From the NCBI GenBank assembly GCA_947466005.1, contig CANIBV010000081.1:1-7258 (forward strand): a DNA stretch of 7,258 nucleotides. The letters are read 5' to 3'. The stretch comes from Spartobacteria bacterium. Its GTDB lineage: Bacteria; Verrucomicrobiota; Verrucomicrobiia; Chthoniobacterales; UBA6821. Position 1 is the stretch's first letter. Every line of letters starts with the position of its first letter. Positions 1 to 5,216 of the stretch are shown here, in pieces. The notes under the pieces are model-generated. The model saw only the letters and a program-made list of their open reading frames with translations, searched no databases and had not been told where the DNA came from. Position numbers and translations under genes: made by a program.

Positions 1-624
1 AGGAGTGAGGCATTTTCGGGACTCCTCAAACTCAGCCACCTCGGAGTCAGGACGGATGCGGAAGATGACCTTCAGGAGGACGAGAGCAAGGATGATGCCC
101 ATCACACCTCCGGGATAGGCCACCGCATAGGCCAAGGCAGGGAGGGCCTTGTTGGATGGATCGATGAGGGGAAGAATCGTGATGGCCTGCTGAGCGGCAC
201 CGAGTGACGGGGTGTTGGTGGTCGCTCCAGAGAAAAGTCCCGCTGCGGCAAAGGGATTAATATGGAGCATCCAACCCAAGAGCACCGTGAGGGCCGCCCC
301 TCCCAAGACAATCACCGAAGCGCAGAGATTTGTGGGCAGCCCCTGCTCCTTGAGGGAGGCAAAGAAGCCCGGGCCGATCTGTAGTCCGATGGTGAAGACG
401 AAAAGTATCAGACCGGATTCCTTAACAAACTGTAGCACCTCGTCGTTGATATGCCATCCGAGATGACCGAAGAAGAGTCCGGAAAATAGAACTCCGGTGA
501 TGCCGAGGCCAACGCCCCTCATCTTGAGTGTCGAGAGGAGGAGACCCGTGACGGCAATGATCGAGAGAACAAGGACGGCGAGAGCCACCTCATTCGTCCC
601 GGTTAACTGTTTAAGGAATTCCAT
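1..624 (-). CDS. AspT/YidE-family putative transporter, N-terminal part (cut by window edge)
   Basis: Reading the minus strand from an ATG at 624 gives 208 open codons that run off the window at base 1, so the C-terminal part is missing. The protein is strongly hydrophobic. Helices are visible at about residues 12-30, 37-53, 70-90, 100-120, 125-145 and 165-188. Residues 71-90 (GLILFVFTIGLQIGPGFFAS) and the motif GLFSGATTNTPSLGAA at 129-144 are hallmarks of the AspT/YidE/YbjL duplicated-domain family, as I remember them from E. coli YidE. Known members include the aspartate:alanine antiporter AspT; most others have no proven substrate. Family members carry two such membrane halves flanking TrkA-C (RCK) domains, which would lie outside the window. 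The ATG is chosen because an in-frame TGA lies about 36 nt upstream; no Shine-Dalgarno is visible. The family is fairly sure; the substrate is unknown. Confidence 0.86.
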   Translation of the reverse strand, partial: MEFLKQLTGTNEVALAVLVLSIIAVTGLLLSTLKMRGVGLGITGVLFSGLFFGHLGWHINDEVLQFVKESGLILFVFTIGLQIGPGFFASLKEQGLPTNLCASVIVLGGAALTVLLGWMLHINPFAAAGLFSGATTNTPSLGAAQQAITILPLIDPSNKALPALAYAVAYPGGVMGIILALVLLKVIFRIRPDSEVAEFEESRKCLTP

Positions 625-719
625 GAAAGTGGGCTGATTGAGTTGAAGGAACCATCATGTGGAATGCATTTCTTACTTAATCTTGTATCTTGTTGTGAGT
701 CTTTTTTTTGGTGCCATGC

Positions 720-838
720 AATCGGCATCTGGAGGAGATCTTTAAAAAGGAGTGCGGGGTCACCCCGTGCGCTATCTAAAACACCACCGCTACCAGCAGG
801 CACGCGATCTTATGCGCAATGGATCTCACTCGGTGAAG
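720..838 (+). pseudogene. AraC-family regulator, C-terminal HTH remnant (frameshifted)
   Basis: Codons from 720 read NRHLEEIFKKECGVTP and then hit a stop at 777-779. Shifting frame near 764-770, as if one base were lost, the next frame reads RYLKHHRYQQARDLM followed by RNGSHSVK. Together this matches the second helix-turn-helix of AraC/XylS proteins: the recognition-helix pattern R.LE.iFK...G.TP..YL...R...A..L. About 40 of the 100 residues of that domain remain. The end of the HTH and the whole effector-binding part are absent, and an in-frame TGA lies at 696-698. After about 838 the similarity switches to a P-type ATPase without a break in the frame. It is a dead fragment, not a small regulator. 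The family call rests on pattern memory, without a database search. Confidence 0.68.
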
Positions 839-1585
839 TCGGCGGCCCTGCTGACGCTTGCAGGGAAACTCGGCTTAGGTCCAGAGGGCGTCAGGGAACT
901 CTGGCAGCGCGTTTCCGAGATGCCGTTTCACCTCTTCTCTACAATCATGACGACCTTGGATCGCGACGGTGACTGCCTCTTCAGGATTTCGCTCAAGGGA
1001 GGTCCAGAAGGATCTCCTCTCTGAGCACACGCACGGTCGGGAGGGTATCTAAGACCGTTGGATCGGACCCTCCGGGGGGGGGGCTTGGAATCGCGGGGGA
1101 ACTGTCACGGGAGGCACTTAGGTGCCTTGCGGTGCCCGAGTGGGATCACCCCGTCATTCATGGACAACCGGGAGTAAAGCAGTTTACCGGGAAGCTCACC
1201 TCCTCCGTGCTGGTGGTGTTCGGATTCTACCTGTGGCGTCTTTCCACGGGGGTACCCTGTGCTGGTGCAGAGCGAGACTTTCACGCTGATGGCCGTGTCG
1301 CAGTGGTTTAACATGATCAACTGCAGGAACCCAATCCGATCGGGACTGGACCCCCGGATGTTCCGCAACTCCTGGCTCTTAGGGGGACTCCTCTGCGGCA
1401 TCCTCCTCCAGTTTCTCGTCATCTATATTGAACCTCTGAACCTTTACTTCCACACCACGCCGATCCCCTTGCAGGATCTCGTGTTGATCATAGGGCTTGG
1501 CAGTCTGGTTCTCGCAGCTGAGGAGATCCGCAAGCTCCTAAGCCGGTACAAACTCCGCAAGGAAAGCGGCAGGGATGACACTTAA
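839..1585 (+). pseudogene. P-type cation-transporting ATPase remnant (N-domain and C-terminal helices)
   Basis: Three pieces in changing frames read as parts of one P2-type ATPase. From 839, SAALLTLAGKLGL and then RVSEMPFHLFSTIMTTLDRDGD, ending KGGPE, match the nucleotide-binding domain (family pattern EiPFds..K.M...hr..., then KGAPE). A TGA at 1022-1024 interrupts it. Beyond a run of ten G at 1074-1083, the -1 frame gives ELSREALRCLAVPEW, matching the family's LA..GLRVLAVA stretch. The P-domain (TGD, GDGVND) and several helices are then missing. From about 1180 a membrane helix (SSVLVVFGFYLWRL) leads, after another frame change at the G run 1248-1252, into QWFNMINCRNPIRSG, WLLGGLLCGILLQFLVIYIE and a final helix up to a TAA at 1583-1585. 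That is the usual C-terminal transmembrane domain of Ca2+/cation ATPases. The DKTGT phosphorylation site is absent, so it cannot work. It converges on pgl with 24 nt between them. Confidence 0.85.
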
Positions 1586-1609
1586 AAAGACTGAGCGAAG
1601 CCCGGGGCT

Positions 1610-2317
1610 CTATAACCCTGATCCGGCGGTGGTGTCCGTGAGTAGAAGTGCGTTTTCCTGAGCGATGCGTCCTCCGGGGATCGTGGGGTCGGCGGCCTTG
1701 AGCTTCACAATCATAGGGATCTTCGCCGCCCCGGTGGCGAGCCACATGATCTGGCGAGAGCGGTTGATCATCGGGTAGGTGAGGGTCATGCGCCGCCGAT
1801 TCTGATAGAGATTCACCGGGTCGGTCAGCGCGACATCGCGGTCGTTGACCTCCAAGACAGGGTCCCCAGGAATAAGCGAGGCGGTGTGGCCGTCGGGACC
1901 GAGGCCGAGGTGGGCCATGTCGAGCACGGGGGGATTTCCGCAGAACTCCCGAAGCGTCTGCTCGTATTCCTTGGCCCCCTCGACGGGATCTGCCGCATTA
2001 ACAGGCATGGCGTGGATGTTCTCCTTAGGGATCGGGGCATTGCCTCCTCTTGTTATGAGGCTCTCGTGGAGATGGGTCAGGTTCCTGTCGGGATCCCCAT
2101 CGGGAGCAATGCGCTCGTCGATCTGGAAGACATGGACCTGAGACCAGGGAACTTCCTCGGAAGCGAGGTCCTTCAGCATGGCCCAGGGAGTCTTTCCACC
2201 GCTCACGGCGAGGGTGAAGACGCCGCGTGCAGCGACGGCGGCACGGGCCTGGGAGGCGATCACTCCGGCAGCCGCCTTGGCGACCGCATCATCATTGGCA
2301 AGAACTTCGATCTTCAT
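1610..2317 (-). CDS. pgl: 6-phosphogluconolactonase
   Basis: This 235-residue cytoplasmic enzyme hydrolyses 6-phosphogluconolactone to 6-phosphogluconate, the second step of the oxidative pentose phosphate pathway. Its length fits the bacterial NagB/RpiA-like family. Visible motifs are the phosphate-binding loop LAVSGGKTP at residues 36-44, QIDERIAPDGDPDRN at 65-79, and the signature HLGLGPDGHTASLIPG at 136-151, whose His144 is the expected catalytic residue. A late IPGGRI stretch at 213-218 also fits. The ATG at 2317 is supported by AGGA eight bases upstream, one of the few good ribosome-binding sites in the window. It follows pgi on the same strand after 24 nt, so the two are very probably one operon. 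No glucose-6-phosphate dehydrogenase gene lies in the window. Confidence 0.95.
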   Translation of the reverse strand: MKIEVLANDDAVAKAAAGVIASQARAAVAARGVFTLAVSGGKTPWAMLKDLASEEVPWSQVHVFQIDERIAPDGDPDRNLTHLHESLITRGGNAPIPKENIHAMPVNAADPVEGAKEYEQTLREFCGNPPVLDMAHLGLGPDGHTASLIPGDPVLEVNDRDVALTDPVNLYQNRRRMTLTYPMINRSRQIMWLATGAAKIPMIVKLKAADPTIPGGRIAQENALLLTDTTAGSGL

Positions 2318-2341
2318 TCGGATAATCCTGTGTGGATCGGC

Positions 2342-3964
2342 CTACTTCTTCGCCCTGTAGCGGCGGATGAGTGCGTTGGTCGAGCTGTCGTGCTTGAGCT
2401 CGGGCTCCACGGCTGACTCGAGCTCGGGGATGATGTGCTGGGCCAACTGCTTGCCGAGTTCAACACCCCACTGGTCGAAGGAGTTGATCCCCCAGATGGC
2501 GCCTTGAGTGAAGACGGAGTGCTCGTAGAGCGCGACCAGCGTACCCAGAGTCCGGGGATCCAGCTTGTCCGCCATGATGACGTTTGACGGGCGGTTCCCC
2601 TTGAAGACGCGGTGTGGATTGAGCCAATCGGGAGTCCCCTCGGCCTTGACCTGCTCGGGTGTCTTGCCAAAGGCAAGCGCCTCGGCTTGGGCGAAGATAT
2701 TCGAGATGAGGTAGTTGTGATGGTGCCCGAGGGAATTCAGAGCCTTGTAGAAGCCGATGAAGTCGCAAGGGATGAGGCGCGAGCCCTGGTGGATGAGCTG
2801 GTAGAAAGAGTGCTGTCCGTTGGTGCCCGGCTCGCCCCAGTAGATCGGGCCTGTGTCGGCGGTGACATGCTCCCCGTCGAGGCGAATCGACTTGCCGTTG
2901 CTCTCCATGGTGAGCTGCTGGAGGTAGGCGGGAAAGCGCTTGAGGTACTGCTCGTAGGGGAGCACGGCGATGCTCTGGGCGCCGAAGAAGTCGTTGTACC
3001 AGACGGCGAGGAGTCCGAGGAGAACGGGCAGGTTCTTCTCGAGAGGCGCCGTGCGAAAATGCTCGTCCATGGAGTGAAAGCCGGCAAGCAGGTCGCCGAA
3101 GTTCTTGGGTCCGATGGCGATCATGGTCGATAGACCGATGGCGGAATCCATCGAGTAGCGTCCACCGACCCAGTCCCAGAATCCGAACATGTTGGCGGTG
3201 TCGATGCCGAAGGTGGAGACCTTGTCGGCGTTGGTGGAGACGGCAACGAAGTGGCTTGCAACCGCCTTGAGGTCCCCGCCGAGGCCGGAAAGGATCCACT
3301 CGCGGGCGCTGCCTGCGTTGGTCATCGTCTCGAGCGTGGTGAAGGTCTTGGAGGAGATGATGAAGAGTGTCTCGGAAGGGTCGAGGTCACGCACCGCCTC
3401 GACGAAGTCGGTCCCGTCCACATTGGAGACGAATCGGAAGGTGAGGGAGCGGTCGCTGTAGTGGCGGAGTGCCTCGTAGGCCATGACGGGACCGAGATCG
3501 GAGCCACCGATGCCGACATTGATGACATTCTTGATCTTCTTACCGGTGAATCCCTTCCACTCGCCGCTGCGGATGCGGTCGGCGAAGGCACCCATGGCCT
3601 CCAGCACCTTGTGAACCTCCGGCACGACGTCGACGTCATCGACCTTGATCACCTCCCCTTTCGGGGCGCGGAGGGCGACGTGCAGGACGGCGCGGTCCTC
3701 GGTGATGTTGATCTTGTCACCGCGGAACATGGCATCGCGCGCTGGTTCGAGGCCGGTCTCTTGGGCGAGTTGCACAAGCAACTTCAGGGTCTCTTCATTG
3801 ACGCGATTCTTGGAATAATCCAGGTAGAGGCCGCAGGCTTCGGCATTCAGGCGTTCGCCCCGCTCGGGGTCCGCAGCAAAGAGTTCCTTGAGGGTCGTCT
3901 TGGCGATCTGGTCGCGATTGGCTGAGAGGGCTTTCCAGGCGGGCAGTGTGGTGGGGTTGGGCAT
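2342..3964 (-). CDS. pgi: glucose-6-phosphate isomerase
   Basis: This 540-residue cytoplasmic enzyme interconverts glucose 6-phosphate and fructose 6-phosphate in glycolysis and gluconeogenesis. It is close to the 549 residues of the E. coli enzyme and appears complete. Motifs in order are VGIGGSDLGP around 150-159 (first sugar-phosphate-binding region), SSKTFTTLET at 204-213 (phosphate loop), VGGRYSMDSAIG at 266-277 (signature 1), WGEPGTNGQH at 376-385 with Glu378 as the expected catalytic base, His392 in IHQG (ring opening), and the second signature ending FDQWGVELGK with Lys505. The ATG at 3964 gives the normal N-terminus, but no Shine-Dalgarno is visible upstream. It is first in a two-gene unit with pgl and is divergent from tsaE across 135 bp. 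Confidence 0.98.
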   Translation of the reverse strand: MPNPTTLPAWKALSANRDQIAKTTLKELFAADPERGERLNAEACGLYLDYSKNRVNEETLKLLVQLAQETGLEPARDAMFRGDKINITEDRAVLHVALRAPKGEVIKVDDVDVVPEVHKVLEAMGAFADRIRSGEWKGFTGKKIKNVINVGIGGSDLGPVMAYEALRHYSDRSLTFRFVSNVDGTDFVEAVRDLDPSETLFIISSKTFTTLETMTNAGSAREWILSGLGGDLKAVASHFVAVSTNADKVSTFGIDTANMFGFWDWVGGRYSMDSAIGLSTMIAIGPKNFGDLLAGFHSMDEHFRTAPLEKNLPVLLGLLAVWYNDFFGAQSIAVLPYEQYLKRFPAYLQQLTMESNGKSIRLDGEHVTADTGPIYWGEPGTNGQHSFYQLIHQGSRLIPCDFIGFYKALNSLGHHHNYLISNIFAQAEALAFGKTPEQVKAEGTPDWLNPHRVFKGNRPSNVIMADKLDPRTLGTLVALYEHSVFTQGAIWGINSFDQWGVELGKQLAQHIIPELESAVEPELKHDSSTNALIRRYRAKK

Positions 3965-4030
3965 GATGATGGGATTGATGTATGAAGGTGTTGAAGGGAA
4001 GTTCCGTGGGGATGAACTTTTTAATGGTCC

Positions 4031-4076
4031 AACGATTTTAACGGTTTAACGCGGCGTCAGGATTGCCTGAAGCAAT
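4031..4076. promoter_or_regulatory. Cluster of short direct and inverted repeats upstream of tsaE (possible operator)
   Basis: The sequence shows TTTAACG twice, at 4037-4043 and 4045-4051, an 8-bp period, with a further AACG at 4031-4034. Next to it lie two overlapping perfect 5-bp dyads: TCAGG-N4-CCTGA at 4057-4070 and ATTGC-N5-GCAAT at 4062-4076. Both overlap the candidate -35 element of the tsaE promoter. Such a placement would suit a repressor or activator serving tsaE, pgi or both. No regulator family can be named, and repeats this short can arise by chance in AT-rich spacer. Confidence 0.3.
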
Positions 4077-4090
4077 AAGCCAACTAAAAT
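4063..4090 (+). promoter_or_regulatory. Sigma70-like promoter for the tsaE-tsaB-PBP2 operon
   Basis: A -35-like TTGCCT at 4063-4068 (4 of 6 matches to TTGACA) and a -10-like TAAAAT at 4085-4090 (5 of 6 matches to TATAAT) are separated by 16 nt. Transcription would be expected to start about 6-9 nt after the -10 element, at roughly 4096-4099. The tsaE ATG is at 4100, so the mRNA would be leaderless or have only a few leader bases. This agrees with the absence of a Shine-Dalgarno sequence there. It is predicted by eye from consensus matching only. Confidence 0.45.
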
Positions 4091-4099
4091 GCTTCGTAA

Positions 4100-4549
4100 A
4101 TGGCAACTGACAATCCTGCCACAGAGTCTCACTCCCGCCGCGTGGTTCGTTCCCCGCAGGAGACTACCGCTGTGGCTGCAGAATGGTTGCCGCACCTTCT
4201 CCAGGCAGGGGTTGTGAGCCTCGAGGGCCCCCTCGGTGCTGGAAAAACCCACTTTGTGAAAGCCGTGGCTACGGCACTCGGCATCCCGGAAGATGTGACC
4301 AGTCCCACCTTCACCCTCCTGCAGAGCTACGGTTCGGGGGAGCAGAGACTCCACCACTCGGACTGGTATCGTCTGGAGTCGGCCGTGGAGGTTCTGGCTC
4401 TGGGACTGGAGGAATACGAGGGGGATGGACTGATGCTCATCGAGTGGGGGGACAAGTTTCCCGAGATCCTCCCCCCGGGCACCCTGCGGATCATCATCGC
4501 CCCCCAATCTGACGGCTCGCGTCTGATCTCCCTGCTCGCCAGGCATTAA
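4100..4549 (+). CDS. tsaE: tRNA threonylcarbamoyladenosine biosynthesis ATPase TsaE
   Basis: This 149-residue cytoplasmic P-loop ATPase works with TsaB and TsaD to transfer the threonylcarbamoyl group onto A37 of ANN-decoding tRNAs (t6A). Visible motifs are the Walker A GPLGAGKT at residues 43-50, the switch-like TSPTFTLLQSY at 67-77, HSDWYRL at 86-92 with the conserved Asp88, and LIEWGDKF at 113-120 with the conserved Glu115. All are typical of TsaE (YjeE), and the length is normal. The ATG at 4100 is chosen because it leaves about 40 residues before the P-loop and fits the promoter position; the nearby ATG at 4089 is out of frame. There is no Shine-Dalgarno. The stop lies 4 nt before tsaB. 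TsaD and TsaC are not encoded in the window. Confidence 0.96.
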   Translation: MATDNPATESHSRRVVRSPQETTAVAAEWLPHLLQAGVVSLEGPLGAGKTHFVKAVATALGIPEDVTSPTFTLLQSYGSGEQRLHHSDWYRLESAVEVLALGLEEYEGDGLMLIEWGDKFPEILPPGTLRIIIAPQSDGSRLISLLARH

Positions 4550-4553
4550 GGCC

Positions 4554-5216
4554 GTGAAGATCCTCTCTCTCGATTCCTCGACGCAGGTCTCCTCAGTAGC
4601 CTTCGTTGATTTTCATCACGCTGAAAATCCGGCTTCAGGGGAGCCTTTGGTCGATTTTCTTGCGGAGACCTCCCATACCCGATCGGACTCCTCGGCGCTC
4701 TTCGCCGCCCTGCAACACGCGGTGGAGTCGTGTGGGAGGCCGGAGGCCCTCTGCGTGGGACTGGGGCCCGGATCATACAATGGACTCAGGGCAAGCATCG
4801 CGGCGACACGCGGATTTGCCACAGCCCTCGGGATTCCTCTCCACGCCATTCCCTCACCCTTGGCTCTCGCCGGACCGGACTCCGGATTTTGGGCTCTTGG
4901 TGACGCCCGGGGTGGCCACTACTGGATCGCCCGTGTGAGCGAGGGTGCCTTTCTGGAGGAACCGGCTCTGCTTTCTCCCCAAGAAACGGCGATCCATCTC
5001 CAGAATCACCCTGATTTACCGATCCTCTCAGCAACTCCCCTTGCAGGCATTGAGGGCATCGTGATCGTGACTCCGAGTGCCGTACGGCTTGCAATCCTTG
5101 CGAAAAGGGGCGATCCGTCTTCTCTTGTGCCCGGCACACCCGAACCCCTCTATCTGAAGCCGCCCCACATCACCGCTCCCAAGCCCCGCACCCTCCCTCT
5201 GTCCTCAGTCTCATGA
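4554..5216 (+). CDS. tsaB: tRNA threonylcarbamoyladenosine biosynthesis protein TsaB
   Basis: TsaB is an inactive ASKHA-fold paralogue of TsaD that forms the TsaB-TsaD-TsaE complex making t6A in tRNA. The 220-residue product starts with the fold's first strand, MKILSLDSST, and has the hallmark VGLGPGSYNGLRASIA at 68-83. It also shows a DAR triplet at 117-119 in the usual DARR/evy position, and a C-terminal PLYLKPP that resembles the family's P.YLR ending. The start is a GTG at 4554, four bases after the tsaE stop. AAGG lies too close to it to be an ideal ribosome-binding site, so reinitiation after tsaE is plausible. The stop overlaps the next ATG as ATGA. The first strand is followed by a somewhat longer segment than usual (residues 20-38), which is not alarming. 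Confidence 0.93.
   Translation: MKILSLDSSTQVSSVAFVDFHHAENPASGEPLVDFLAETSHTRSDSSALFAALQHAVESCGRPEALCVGLGPGSYNGLRASIAATRGFATALGIPLHAIPSPLALAGPDSGFWALGDARGGHYWIARVSEGAFLEEPALLSPQETAIHLQNHPDLPILSATPLAGIEGIVIVTPSAVRLAILAKRGDPSSLVPGTPEPLYLKPPHITAPKPRTLPLSSVS

Noticed and set aside
625..719. Search for a promoter of the YidE-like gene and significance of the eight-T run at 702-709.
   Set aside because: No -35/-10 pair with acceptable spacing is convincing on the minus strand, and a lone T-run without a hairpin is not a terminator.
752..1024. A 90-codon plus-strand frame starting at GTG, as a possible small intact protein.
   Set aside because: Its two halves match pieces of unrelated families (AraC HTH, then P-type ATPase N-domain), and it ends inside the ATPase similarity, so it is a chance fusion of pseudogene parts.
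1105..1422. A 105-codon minus-strand frame across the ATPase remnant.
   Set aside because: No family resemblance; the plus strand carries the recognisable protein similarity.
1586..1609. Possible terminator for pgl: an AGCCCCGGGCT-like dyad followed by TCTTTTT on the minus strand.
   Set aside because: The stem can form only about four pairs around a minimal loop and the T-run lies about nine bases further on, so it is too weak to annotate.
2612..3925. Long plus-strand open frames (173 and 224 codons) opposite pgi.
   Set aside because: pgi on the minus strand explains the sequence fully; these frames show no family motif and result from GC-biased third positions.
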